This document shows positions 1 to 10,583 of a DNA stretch of 64,000 nucleotides, in pieces (positions within the stretch are counted from its first letter, which is position 1; each line of letters begins with the position of its first letter). Source of the stretch: Aquarana catesbeiana (taxonomy: Eukaryota > Chordata > Amphibia > Anura > Ranidae); contig NC_133334.1 in assembly GCF_042186555.1 (NCBI RefSeq), forward strand, positions 209,007,942 to 209,071,941, in the 5' to 3' direction. The position numbers and the translations under genes are program-made. The notes below the pieces were generated by a model. The model was given only the letters and a program-made list of their open reading frames with translations, made no database searches and was not told the origin of the DNA.

Positions 1-1083
1 CTGGAACTTCATACTGGACAGTGGCACAGGTGCTGGCACATTAGGCAGAACAGCAGGTGCAGTGGACTGAATAGCAGGTACTGGAACTTCAAACCGGGCA
101 GCTGGTACTGGAACTTCAGACTGGGCAGCTGGTACTGGAACTTCAGACTGGGCAGCAGGCACAGACACTGGCACATCAGGCAGAACAGCAGGTACTGGCA
201 CAACAGCAGGCCTCGGAACATCAGGCTGTTCAGCTAGCGGGGAGGCAGGATTGGACACTGGCATGATGGTATGGGTTGGATTAGCTGGTGCGGAGGCAGG
301 TTGGGTTACTGGCAGGATCGTCTTGGTTGGAAAAAACTTTTGTTTTTTCTTTGGCTTAGCCACTGAAGCTCTGTAGGTGAGAGGTGCAGCAGACTGGAAA
401 GGAGGATTGGGATATGGCAGAGAAGAGGTAACAGTAGCTGGAGGAAGTTCCTGTGGGTTTGTGGACAGCTGAGAAGAGGCAGGTGGGTTGAATGCAGGAT
501 AGGTGCAGCGGGTAGGGACAGGGTATTGATATTTGGTGGGAAGCAGGGTATATTGGGCCGAAACAGAGGTTGCCATGGGTGAAGGGAAAAAAGACTCCTG
601 GGCAGGCAGGTGTCTAATAGCAGGTCTGGGTTGTGCAGAGCTGACCGAAGCTGGAGATAATAAGTCTGACCATGCCTGTAGTACAGGTTGAACAAACGTG
701 GGTTCACATACTGCCTGTCTAACCAGGGACTGCACCGAATCTATACAATCCACTAGCACCTGTTTAGGACAAGCTGAATAATGCTCCAGAAAGTATACAG
801 CATCATCCTCCAACAGCCATACCAGAGACACCACCTGATCACTACTGAAGGGGGGAGAAAAATCATCACTTCCTTTAGGACTGCCAGACAAGGCTAGCTC
901 AGCACACACCTGTATCAGGGGCTGAACGTTTTCAAACAGTAATCTACCCTGATCAACTAGAGAATGGGCCAGACGGATACACTCCAGGAGCTGATCGTTG
1001 GCCCACTCTTTCAATACCAGACGGCAGTAATTGTTATCCTCCAACACCAGTGAGGCAAGGAGAACAACTGTTTCTGATTGCAT
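1..1083 (-). CDS. Gag-like ORF of an LTR element, open at window edge (partial)
   Basis: Translating the minus strand from the ATG at 1083-1081 gives 361 codons without a stop up to base 1, so the C-terminus lies outside the window. The first ~160 residues are leucine-rich and look globular and helical. From about residue 165 the chain is rich in Pro, Ala, Thr and Ser, with a basic KPKKKQK patch (about residue 255) and a 9-residue repeat (SEVPVPAAQ-type, about four copies, 27 bp each) at roughly +65 to +165. I do not recognise the family. A structural protein (gag) is inferred because it is the first ORF downstream of the candidate LTR at 1147-1902 on the same strand. No zinc knuckle or protease is reached. 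It could instead be some other repeat-borne protein. That it is an open frame is certain; its function is not. Confidence 0.6.
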   Translation of the reverse strand, partial: MQSETVVLLASLVLEDNNYCRLVLKEWANDQLLECIRLAHSLVDQGRLLFENVQPLIQVCAELALSGSPKGSDDFSPPFSSDQVVSLVWLLEDDAVYFLEHYSACPKQVLVDCIDSVQSLVRQAVCEPTFVQPVLQAWSDLLSPASVSSAQPRPAIRHLPAQESFFPSPMATSVSAQYTLLPTKYQYPVPTRCTYPAFNPPASSQLSTNPQELPPATVTSSLPYPNPPFQSAAPLTYRASVAKPKKKQKFFPTKTILPVTQPASAPANPTHTIMPVSNPASPLAEQPDVPRPAVVPVPAVLPDVPVSVPAAQSEVPVPAAQSEVPVPAARFEVPVPAIQSTAPAVLPNVPAPVPLSSMKFQ

Positions 1084-1146
1084 TTTAATAGCACTACAAT
1101 GGTTCCTCTGCGCAGTCACTTCTGGTCAGAGATGGCCTTGATTTAC

Positions 1147-1902
1147 TGTCATGAACAGGTGTGACCAGAACCGTGTGATCTGCGACAGAGGACACCCAAA
1201 CATATATAAGTGAAAATATAATAATTTATTAAAGAAAGTGAGTAATATAATACAACCAACTCCAATATGATACAGTGCAATAACCAACCACAGACAGAGA
1301 CCCACAAATAACAACAGAAAGATAAGTGCAATAAATGGGAAATACCAGGTTCATAAACAATAGCCAGGCCAGGGTCATACACAGCAGATCAGCAGATGGA
1401 CAGGGGATGTTCCAGAGACATAAACGTAAGCCAGGCCAAGGTCATACACAGGGAGGTCAGCAGATGGGGTATGGAACACAGGACAGGGAGAGGATGGATG
1501 GGTCAGACTGCAGGCAGGGATGCAAGGTAACAGGTGGGACAGGATAGGGTCCGAGACTGGGAGACAGGTTCAGGTACAGGGTACAGGGTACAGGGTACAG
1601 GGTCAGATTGCTAGCAGGTCAGGAGGCAATGAAGAAATCAAGGAAAACATGTGAATGTTTGCCGGGTATTTATAGGCCTGTGATTGGCCTCAAGTGACAC
1701 CTGATTGTAGGAGGTACTGTCTGCTCCACACTGCCAGGATCCATCCGCTGGTGGATGCCAGTACTGCGGCCCAAAGATGATATACTATTAACAGGGAAAA
1801 GCTCTCCTGACAGTTCCAAACTGCCAGGAGACACCTGCTGGTGGACCTCAGTACTGCATGCCAAATAACAGGTCTTACCAGCGGATGGAACATTTCCTGA
1901 CA
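1147..1902 (-). repeat. Candidate 5' LTR of the minus-strand element
   Basis: The segment starts TGTCATGAAC and ends CCTGACA on the plus strand, giving TGTCA/TGACA inverted termini. Read on the minus strand it has two imperfect copies of a CTGCCAGGA...CTGGTGGA...CAGTACTG block (about 1818-1858 and 1712-1760) that could be U3 enhancers. A TATAAATA box follows at 1674-1667 and AATAAA at 1230-1225, the U3-R-U5 order. The gag-like ATG lies 64 bp further on. A (GGTACAG)n run sits near 1570-1605. The right edge abuts Tc1 coding sequence, as expected if the LTR element jumped into it. The partner LTR is outside the window, so the boundaries are provisional. Confidence 0.5.
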
Positions 1903-2441
1903 ACGGCGCTTCACAGTGCAGATGGACAATGACCCGAAGCATACTGCGAAAGCAACCAAAGAGTTTTTTTAAGGGAAAGAAGTGGAATGTTATGTAATGG
2001 CCAAGTCAATCACCTGACCTGAATCCGATTGAGCATGCATTTCACTTGCTGAAGACAAAACTGAAGGGAAAATGCCCCAAGAACAAGCAGGAACTGAAGA
2101 CAGTTGCAGTAGAGGCCTGGCAGAGCATCACCAGGGATGAAACCCAGCGCCTGGTGATGTCTATGCGTTCCAGATCTCAGGCTGTAATTGACTGCAAAGG
2201 ATTTGCAACCAAGTATTAAAAAGTGAAAATTTGATGCATGATTATTAATCTGTCCCATTACTTTTGGTCCCTTAAAAAGTGGGAGGCACATATACAAACT
2301 GTTGTAATTCCTACACCGTTCACCTGATTTGGATGTAAATACCCTCAAATTAAAGCTGAAAGTCTGCAGTTAAATGTGGTGGTGTATAGAGCCAAAAAGA
2401 TTAGAATTGTGTCGATGTCCCAATATTTTTGGACCTGACTG
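1903..2441 (+). pseudogene. Tc1/mariner (Tc1-type) transposase 3' part and right terminal repeat
   Basis: From about 1916 the translation shows the Tc1 catalytic C-terminus: QMDNDPKHTAKATKEFF, then WPSQSPDLNPIEHAFHLLK, then a tail ending near 2218. The second catalytic Asp (DNDPKH) and the final Glu (NPIEH) are both visible. A one-base excess in a T run near 1960-1967 shifts the frame, and a stop falls just before WPSQSPD. The product is dead. The element ends with GGACCTGACTG at 2431-2441 followed by TATA, that is, a CAGTCAGGTCC terminal repeat next to a TA target. The N-terminal half is absent. The adjoining LTR at 1902 suggests it was displaced by that insertion. Confidence 0.85.
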
Positions 2442-2451
2442 TATATACAAG

Positions 2452-3281
2452 TTAAAGTGGTTGCAAAGGCTGGAGATTTTTACCTTCATGCATTCTATGC
2501 ATGAAGGTAAAAAACCTTCTTTGTGCTGCTCCCCCCACAGCCCCCCCAATACTCACCTGAGCTCCCTCTTGATCCAGCAATGTGCACAAGAGCCTCAGCT
2601 GTCCAGGGACTTCCTCTCCTCATTGGCTGAGACAGCAGCAGGAGCCATTGGCTTCCACTGCTGTCAATCACCGCCAGTGAGCCAAGCCAATGAGGAGAGA
2701 GCGGGGGCCGGGCTGAGCCGCGGCTCTATGTTTCTTATAGATGCATAGAGCAGGGCTTGGGAGTGAGTACGCACCAGTGCCCCATAGCAGGCGGTTTGCT
2801 ATTGATCAGCTTTTGGGGACCACTAATAAAGGTATCAGTGCTAAAAATTATGCTCTGTCACTGTACTAGTGACACTGGCTGGGAAGGGGTTAACATCAGG
2901 GGCGATCAATGGCTTAACTGTGTGCCTAGTCTGTGTTTTACTATACTGTGTGAGGTGCTTTTACTAGGGGAAGACATGGATCCTAGTACCTGCTTTGCAG
3001 AGACACAGGATCCATGCCTTCTCTCCTGTCAGAAGGGTGATCTGCCTTGTTTACATAGGCAGACTGCTGTTCTGTCTCTCTGCAAGATCGGTGGGTGCCG
3101 GTGGACGAGTCCGCAGTACCCACCGATAGGCTCCCGCTGTGTGTAATCACAAAAGGAGCGAGCTGCCGGCAGCGCGCATGAGCGCCCCCTACCTACCGGA
3201 TCATGTATATATACGTGATCCAGTGCAGAGGTGGCACCCTGTAGCAGTAAAACCGCTATAGGGCGGACCTTAAGTGGTTAA
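2452..3281. repeat. Remnant of TTAA-flanked repeat with a perfect palindrome
   Basis: No gene. The stretch starts at TTAA (2452-2455) and ends CCTTAAGTGG|TTAA (3278-3281), the same terminus as the piggyBac-like elements further right. A near-perfect palindrome at 2477-2514 (TTTTACCTTCATGCA, short spacer, TGCATGAAGGTAAAA) lies at its left. The two ends are not good inverted repeats of each other, so this may be two fused fragments. Confidence 0.45.
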
Positions 3282-3642
3282 AGTATATTCTCTGCTTACA
3301 ATGGCCTTTCTGGATGCATAACAAAAAAAAGTGTCCCTGGAATTTTTTTTTAAATGTTGGCAACTATGTGGATTATTGGTTAAGAGGGAATTCCCTCTGG
3401 TCACAGAGGCCCAGTCCTGGGTGGAGGCACTGTCCACTTTATTATCAAACCCACTCTTCCACATAGCGAACATTCTGCTTCTCTTATTTACCTACAGGTT
3501 TAGCACAATATCCTGTTTGGGGACGGTCATTTCTCATAACCCCAACCCCCCCACCAGGGCTACACGCACACTAAAAACTTATAGCGGAACTTCAGTCATT
3601 TTTTCATCTTTCCTATCTATTAAATCTTCTGTCCTTGTTGTT
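3282..3642. other. Unassigned AT-rich sequence
   Basis: I see no gene, terminal repeat or target duplication here. Apparent short frames have no recognisable motif. Confidence 0.5.
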
Positions 3643-3964
3643 TTAAAGCGGAGCTCCACCAAAAAAAAAAAAAAAAAAATATTAAAAGCCAGCAGCTACA
3701 AATACTGCAGCTGCTGACTTTTAATAAATGGACACTTACCTGTCCCAGGGTCCAGCGATGTCAGCAACCGAAGCCGATCAATCGCTCGCCTGTCTCTGGG
3801 ACCCGTGTGTCTCCCAGCAGACAGCGGGGGGGGGGGGGGGGGGGGTATCTGCTTTATAGAGGTATCTGCACCCCCTCCCCCCTGAAAGGTGCCAAATGTG
3901 ACACCAGAGGGGGGGAGGGTTCCGAAAAGCGGAGGTTCCATTTTTGTGTGAACCTCCACTTTAA
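3643..3964. mobile_element. TTAA-flanked MITE with AG(C/T)GGAG ends
   Basis: TTAA at 3643-3646 is followed by AGCGGAGCTCCACC; the right side reads GGTTCC...AACCTCCACT then TTAA (3961-3964). The ends are imperfect inverted repeats. The interior holds a poly(A) run (3661-3679) and an 18-base poly(G) run near 3828-3845. No coding capacity. The TTAA duplications fit piggyBac or Kolobok superfamilies; the ends alone cannot decide. Confidence 0.6.
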
Positions 3965-5085
3965 CTTTGGATAGTAAAACATTTTTTTTCTGCCAGTACA
4001 TCCCACTTCCTGTTTCCTGTCTGGAAAAAAATCCTAGGCTTATGACATCATGCATAGCTCTCTCTCTCTCACTCTCCTGAGAGTTTGCCAGGAAGGGAGG
4101 GGGGGGGGTGAGTCATAAGAGGGCCAATGAGAGCTGAAAAGCTGGAGGTGTGTGTCTGTGTAAATCCAGGAACAGGCATTAGTTTCAGCTGCCAACAGAT
4201 AAAATGGTTGCAGCCAGACTCAGTGGAGGGAGATTTCTGCAGCATATTTGGCAAGTACAGAATCACAGTATATATAAAATAGTATGCAAAGTGGTTGGAG
4301 GGAAGCTTCAGAATGGCAAAGATGTTTTTATTACCAATTATGTGAGCAGACTGCTGTTCCTCTTTAATTTATATAATTATTGTTTAAAACATTTAGCATA
4401 ATCTAACATTGGCAGTTCACTGGTATAGTAAGGTATTACATTTTTTTAGTATGCATATAAAAAGCAACTGCCTTCACACAGCTATTCCAGAATAACTAGA
4501 AACATACACATGTGGACACATGAACCGAGTCTCCTCCAGAACATCCTATTCTAAGTTTGCAGCTCACTTATCTGTCACCAGGCAGTGGTAGGAGCTTTTC
4601 ATGCCTTCCCCTTTGACTTTCCTACGTCAGCAAGTAGGGCTCCTTGTCCCCCTTCAGTGAAATCACATCCAGATGTTCCTACTACCCCCCAAGGCTGGGA
4701 ACCTGGGACAGATGTGGGAGGGGAGCTCTGCGGGAATAGCTGAGAGACGGTACAGATGTGAAGCACAAAGCGTGTGAGGTCTGAGAGAAGAAGTCAGCAG
4801 TGATGATTTATAATTAGTATAATCAAAGAAAATGGTTGTAATTAAAAAAAACAAAAAACATTAATTTGCTTTTTGTGCAAATATCTGCTGCTGGAAGTTT
4901 GTACCCAACAGCCTTTATTGATAATAACAGCGCAGAAGCCGAATAGGAGGGATTAAAATCACCCACTTCCAGTTATGGATGGCCCCAGACTGGCAGATGT
5001 CTTGTCCTGTCTGTCATTGAATGTATGACCGCATCACCACAATCTTCTCAACAAGCTAACCTGCGCCCTAACACCTAAAGCGGTA
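3965..5085. other. Non-coding repeat-like sequence
   Basis: No convincing ORF. A CT-rich microsatellite lies near 4058-4075 and a poly(G) run near 4100-4108. The block around 4140-4360 has the look of an interspersed repeat, but no second copy lies in this window, so I cannot define it. Confidence 0.35.
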
Positions 5086-5190
5086 TTAAACCCACAACCA
5101 AAAATGTAATACATTGCAGCCTACCAGTCCTTAGATGTGGTGGCTGCATTCGTTTTATTTTTTAAGCTTTTTTTCCTCTGTTTTCCCCTG

Positions 5191-5553
5191 ATAGTTACAT
5201 ACTGACATAGTTACCCAGCAGGTGAGGTCGAAAAAAAGACACAAGTCCATCAAGTCCAACCTATATGTGTAATCAACGTATATCCCTATATGTTGCAGTC
5301 ATTCAGGTGCTTATCTAAAAGTTTCTGGAAACTATCGATGCCCCTCCACTGAGACCACCGCCTGCGGAAGGGAATTCCACATCCTTGCCGCTCTTACAGT
5401 AAAGAACCCTCTACGTAGTTTAAGGTTAAACCTCTTTTCTTCTAATTTTAATGAGTGGCCACGCGTCTTGTTAAACTCCCTTCTGCAAAAAAGTTTTATC
5501 CCTATTGTGGGGTCACCAGTAAGGTATTTGAAAATTGAAATCATATCCCCTGA
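5191..5553 (-). pseudogene. CR1-like LINE 3' end (5'-truncated)
   Basis: On the minus strand the translation reads GDMISIFKYLTGDPTIG, then SLKLEEKRFNLKLRRGFF, then MWNSLPQAVVS, the conserved tail after the reverse transcriptase domain in CR1/jockey-clade LINEs. It is followed by the CR1-type 3' tail (GGACTTGATGGACTTGTGTC) and a short TATGTAAC-type repeat at 5191-5225. It lacks endonuclease and the RT core. Truncation at ~5553 is typical of abortive target-primed reverse transcription. A longer copy lies at 40281-41415. Confidence 0.8.
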
Positions 5554-5584
5554 TGATCTGGCCAATAACACACCTCCTGTATTA

Positions 5585-5847
5585 GGCTGGGTTCACACAT
5601 CCGATGGATGCGGCCCCCAGCAGGGGTCCAGTGCGTCACTGTTCTCCATTTCAGGGACAAATCAGGGACAAATTTTTGCCTGAATTCGGCCCTGAAATGG
5701 AGCCAAAGACGCACAGCGTTCCTGTGTCATCCACTCCACAGCCGCAACGGAGATATGTGAACCGACTCCATAGTCGCAATCACATCATCTCCTGCAAATT
5801 GGATTTGGGGAAACCTGCATCCAATTTGCATAGGTGTGAACCCAGCC
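5585..5847. mobile_element. Harbinger-type MITE, family B (GGCTGGGTTCACAC ends)
   Basis: Perfect 14-bp inverted ends GGCTGGGTTCACAC / GTGTGAACCCAGCC, flanked by TTA direct repeats (5582-5584, 5848-5850). 263 bp, no ORF. The 3-bp TTA/TAA target duplication is that of PIF/Harbinger elements; no autonomous parent with these ends is in the window. Confidence 0.75.
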
Positions 5848-6297
5848 TTAGAGTGCATACAGTCTGGATGAAGGAGCACAGAGGGCACCTTTAGACAGCA
5901 GCATTGTCTGTCTGGGAGGAGGGGAGTGTTAGATGTACTAGCAGATTTAAATACACTAACAAATTGAAGCCAAGCTCTAGCTAATATTTTATAATCAGTT
6001 ACATCAAACTGTTTTTTTTTCCTTTTGGGATAAGTGCTTTACATAATTAAACTAAAGCTGACAAACTTAAGCACCCCTGTCAGTGTTAAATAGTTTGTCT
6101 CATATCTGTAACTGATACATTCTGCTGGAGAGCTTGTTCTTTTGAATTCAACAGATTTATAGAATGATAGATCACCAGATCACCAGGTGAAAATATAAGC
6201 AAGAAAGCCTAAAAAAGAAAACAAATGCAGCCACCACATCTAAAAATTGGTAAGCAGCAATAGTATAAATGTTTGCGTTTGGGTTTAATACTGCTTT

Positions 6298-6485
6298 CAC
6301 TCATAGTTCATTCCTATAAGGACTCATGCACATGGGTGTAATAAAATACCGATATCTACGCAGGATCTTGTTGGAAAAACAAGATTCCGTGTAAAAAACA
6401 CGGGCCATAATATTCTATCATTTACACAAGTTTAGACATGTAACGTCCATAAAATGTTCACATTTTAATTATATTTGAAGACTTA
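6298..6485. other. Short unassigned spacer
   Basis: AT-rich sequence without features; it ends in TTA (6483-6485), the left flank of the next MITE. Confidence 0.5.
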
Positions 6486-6898
6486 TGCCTGGTACACATG
6501 ATCGGATATTCCGACAACAAAATCCATGTTTTTTTTTCCGACGGATGTTGGCTCAAACTTGTCTTGCATACACACGGTCACACAAAGTTGGTCGGAAATT
6601 TCGAACATCAAGAACGCCTTGACGTACAACACGTACGAATGAAGTTCAATAGCCAGTGAGGCTCTTCTGCTTGATTACGAGCATGCATGGCACTTTGTTC
6701 GTCGGAATTGTGCACATATGATTGGAATTTACACGAACGGATTTTGTTGTCGGAAAATTTGAGAACCAGATCTCAAATTTTGTGAGACGGAAATTCCGTT
6801 GGAAACTGTCCAATGGAGCCTACACACAGTCGGAATTTCCGACAAAAGGCTCCCATTGAACATTTTCTGTCAGAAAATCCGACCATGCGTATGGGGCA
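6486..6898. mobile_element. Harbinger MITE, family A (divergent copy)
   Basis: Starts TGCCTGGTACACATGATCGG and ends CCGACCATGCGTATGGGGCA, imperfect inverted repeats matching the ends of the 7913-15866 element. The interior is made of repeated CGGAAATTTCC / TTGTCGGA motifs. Flanks are TTA and TAA, one mismatch, and the body is more diverged than the other copies, so this looks the oldest family A copy here. Confidence 0.75.
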
Positions 6899-6901
6899 TA
6901 A

Positions 6902-7912
6902 GGCTGGGTTCACACCTATGGGAATTGGATGCAGGTTTTTTCGCATCCAATTCGCATAGCAGGAGAATGTGACTGGCTCTCTATCTCTGTTTCAGGTCCG
7001 AATTCAAACCAAAATTCGGGCTGAAATCGGACCTTAAACGGTGAACCAATAACCATTGTTATCATTTAAACATAGAATATTTGGCACAATTGCTAATTTC
7101 ACATATTTACATTCCTCATAGAAGTCCTTCAAGACATTTTATTTGCTGCCTACAATTGTGCTTCAGGGACCATCCCTTTATGGAGAATATGTCCTCCCCC
7201 TGTGTAGCCATGTGGGGGTTCCATTTGCGCCTTATGTCGCCACAGCTCCCGGAAAAGATGCCCCTAGAGGGGTTTTCCAGCTCTCAATTTTGCACTTTCA
7301 TATGGCGGTTGTGAGTATTCTTCGATACATTCTTGACCTACTCCCATTTTTTTGTGTTTGTTTTTCCCTGTCTCTAAGGCAGTTACCTTGAAACCTATAT
7401 GTTTCATTCAGGTAATTACATTGCTGCTCCTGAAGAGTGGATATAAATACTTCACGAAACGCGTAGAGCCTTTGTATCTACAATGTTTCTACCGACCATG
7501 TTATTATTACTATCCATATGTACAACTGTATATGTTCATGAGTTTTAACATTTTTAAGCAATAGGAAGTTCTCAGGTTGTGTAGGCTCAATCCCTTTCCA
7601 CTGCCATGTATTATCATGTTCCTTTTTGTATATATATATATAAATTTTATCATGACATTACTTATTTATTTGTATGGATTTGTATGGTATGCAATAAATG
7701 CATTATGTCTTGACCCTTCTTGGATGACTGCGTACTTCATTTAAAGTCCCGCCCTGCCCCCCATTCTTTGTTTATTCATATAGGGATGGAGGCACGAGAC
7801 TACACCAGGTCTCTGCCTCAAAGTCCCAAACTTCCCCCTCATTTTTTGCTATGAAATGGTGAACCAGCACGCACCGGACCCCTGCTGTGTGATGAATGCG
7901 GCAATGGTGTAA
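6902..7912. mobile_element. Family B MITE split by an ~0.8-kb insertion
   Basis: 6902-7047 matches the left part of the complete family B MITE at 15870-16137, up to GGTGAACCA. The matching right part resumes at about 7855 (GGTGAACCAGCACGC...) and runs to about 7909. GGTGAACC occurs on both sides of 7048-7853, which looks like an 8-9 bp target duplication of an inserted, non-coding, AT-rich segment of unknown class. The last ~12 bp of the MITE are missing where the big Harbinger element begins. Confidence 0.5.
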
Positions 7913-8392
7913 TAGGGCGTACACACGGTCGGACTTTGTTCGGACATTCCGACAACAAAATCCTAGGATTTTTTCCGACGGATGTTGGCTCAAACTTGTT
8001 TTGTCTACACACGGTCGCACAAAGTTGTCGGAATTTCTGATCGCCAACCACGCGGTCACGTACACCACGTACGACGAGACTAGAAAAGGCCGGTTCAGAA
8101 CCAAGCGCGGCACCCTTTGGGCTCCTTTTGCTAATCTCGTGTTAGTAAAAGTTTGGTGAGAGACGATTCGTGCTTTTTCAGACTCGTGGCTTTCAGATCG
8201 TTTTCTGCCGTTCAGTTTGTGCTTGTGGGTTTGTATCTGCTCTTCAGTGCGTGCAAGCAAGTTCCGCGTGACTTTAGGTAGTCATTGTATTCTTGTTCGT
8301 TCGTTACTGTTTTTCAGGTCGCTCTTCACAGGCCTTGCTGTTATTCAGTGCGTTCTGTTACTTCGTTCTGAGCAGCCGACCATTTTCTAGCC

Positions 8393-10566
8393 ATGTTTCG
8401 TATGCGTACTCCTCATAGAGTTCGTGCTGTGCGGGAGCTTGGTGTTGGGGTCCTGACCTTGACACAAGTCCAGTCCATGAACAGGGTGGGGAGGAGTTCA
8501 TGGACCAAGAATTGGTTGCTTCAGCGTGACCAGTTCTCTCATATGCCTTTGCTCCGTGAGATCCGTGAGAATAATCCTGATGATTTCAGGAACTTTCTCA
8601 GGATGACGGACCCCGTGTTTCACCGTTTGTTGGCTTCGCTGACCCCCTATATTAGCAGGCAGGATACCTGCATGAGGCAAGTCATCACTCCGGAGCAGAG
8701 GTTGGTCGCTACCTTGCGGTATTTGGCCACAGGGAGAAGCCTGCAGGACTTGAAGTTCTCGACAGGCATCTCCCCCCAGGCTCTGGGTATCATTATCCCA
8801 GAGACCTGTTCTGCCATCATCCAGGTCCTGCAGAAGGAGTATATGAAGGTAAGATTTTTATCCTTTTATATCACATTTTATTGTATTGAATGTTTGATAA
8901 TATCTTGTATTTCTTTCCTCATTCCCTAATTACCATGATTGTAATATGCTGTGAATGTCCCCTTTGTTCTCATGCATGCTTATGTAATTATTATTTTAGG
9001 TCCTTCATACATATTTGCCCTTCACTAACCTCCCCAGCATGGTGTCTCCTGGCCTATATTCACCTCATGTAGTCACTTAACAATGTATTTTATCAGCTCC
9101 ATAGTAGTGCTTTACCCCAAACACCCCCTAAAATGTTTGGAAATGTTATTTTTGATTTAAATTCAGGCAGAGTGCCAGAGGCTTTTTTTTGTGGTGTCCC
9201 CAAATAATTTTTAGTAACCTTCCCTCCCCCCAACTGCTAAGTCAGCTGATCCCAATTCTCTATCTATCCTCAATCATCTATCTGCTGACTTTGCCAAACC
9301 CATACACACTATACCCACCTCTTTACTGGTCAGATTTATGGATGAATTCCCCAAAGCATGTAGCGCAAGGGCCTGCCTGTATACTTTCAAATGGTACTGT
9401 TTAAAGTTTTTGTATCCTATTATTATCTTGACAGGTAATAGCAGAATGTCCAAATGTCCTCAAATGTGTACAGTGTGTATTTATATTTTTGTATTATGAC
9501 ACTTCTTACCTGTCCAGTGGGCTGCCAATAGTGTAACTAAGGAGTGTCTGTTCAAAGTAATACCCTGTATTTAAGCATTCATCTCTCAATGAAGTGAAGA
9601 GGGTTACCTGTCCAAGATTTCCATACACCCCCTATAATGTTACAAATGGCCCATGAGAGGGGGGGGATGGGGAATATGATAGGTATACCTTATACTTTGG
9701 CGTTGTTAAATTCCCCTTAATAAATGCTATCTGGAGGTTGCCCCATAATGTTTGTGTATAATCTGCTTGCCATGTTTCAGAGTAAAAATAGTAATGTTTA
9801 TTGTTTTTTCCTCAACAGTTTCCTTCCACGCCACAGGAATGGCAGACTGTGGCCTCCCACTTTGCCCAGCGGTGGGACTTTCCTAACTGCGGAGGGGCAA
9901 TTGATGGGAAGCACGTCCACATCGTCCCACCACCCAACTCGGGGTCGTACTATTATAATTACAAGGGGTTTAATAGTATAGTGATGTTGGCGGTGGTGTC
10001 GGCTAATTACGACTTCTTGTATGTGGACGTGGGGAAGAATGGCCGGATGTCCGATGGTGGAGTCATCGCCCAGACGGAGTTCTACAGGCGTCTCCAGAAT
10101 GGCAGCTTGGACTTGCCAGCTCCAGAGGACAATGTGGAAGGACTCCCATTCGTGTTCGTTGCTGATGAAGCGTTTGCGCTGGGGGACCACCTGATGCGGC
10201 CATTCCCAATGAGGACCCTCACCCCGGAACTGAGGGTTTTTAATTACCGGCTGGCCAGAGCCCGAAGAGTGGTGGAGAACACATTTGGAATCCTGGCCAG
10301 CCGGTTCCGACTATTTCTGACACCCATCCATATGGCAGAGTATAAACTGAACCATATTATACTGGCGTGCTGTGTTCTCCATAACTTTTTAAGGAAACAT
10401 TGCTGGCTCAGTTGGGCCTGAGGCCGGAATCCTACATCAAACCACACTGACGGCGCTTGAAAGTGGCCGTCCTGGTTTGCCCTCCCTGAGTGCCCGTGAT
10501 GTCCGGTTACGCTACCTGGAGTTCTTTGCGGGTAGGGGGGCTATCAATATGCCAGACAATATGTGA
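8393..10566 (+). pseudogene. Harbinger DDE transposase, two exons, late frameshift
   Basis: Exon 1 is 8393-8848 (152 codons), ending AAG|GTAAGA. Exon 2 starts at 9819 after CCTCAACAG. Exon 1 carries the N-terminal helical region (FRMTDPVFHRLLASLTPYI, then RLVATLRYLATGRSLQDLKF). Exon 2 carries the nuclease: Asp in GGAIDGKHV (~residue 181), Asp in VADEAF (~268) and Glu in RVVENTFG (~305), with a D-to-E spacing as in HARBI1-like enzymes. After HNFLRK the frame breaks near 10397 and the plus-strand frame hits TGA at 10421. The usual Harbinger C-terminus (SARDVRLRYLEFFAGRGAIN) continues in another frame to TGA at 10564-10566. AATAAA follows at 10578-10583. All catalytic residues precede the break, so partial activity cannot be excluded. 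It would cut and paste DNA at TAA/TTA, normally with a SANT/Myb partner. Confidence 0.88.
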
Positions 10567-10583
10567 AGCCTTTTTATAATAAA

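Larger units (their letters stand above)
5086..6297. mobile_element. TIR element (TAAAGC(G/A)GTATTAAACCC) hosting nested insertions
   Basis: About 95 bp at 5086-5180 (TAAAGCGGTATTAAACCCAC onward, including GATGTGGTGGCTGCATT) is repeated in inverse orientation at about 6205-6297. These are long inverted arms. Between them lie a CR1 tail (about 5191-5553) and a Harbinger-type MITE (5585-5847). The remaining interior has no ORF of note. Confidence 0.6.

Noticed and set aside
1690..1959. Minus-strand ORFs of ~90 codons near 1670-1959
   Set aside because: They cross the LTR/Tc1 joint and show no motif; the plus-strand Tc1 motifs are decisive.
7772..8260. 162-codon minus-strand frame over the Harbinger left end
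   Set aside because: It spans the terminus and flank of the transposon and the same frame occurs in MITE copies, so it is not a gene.
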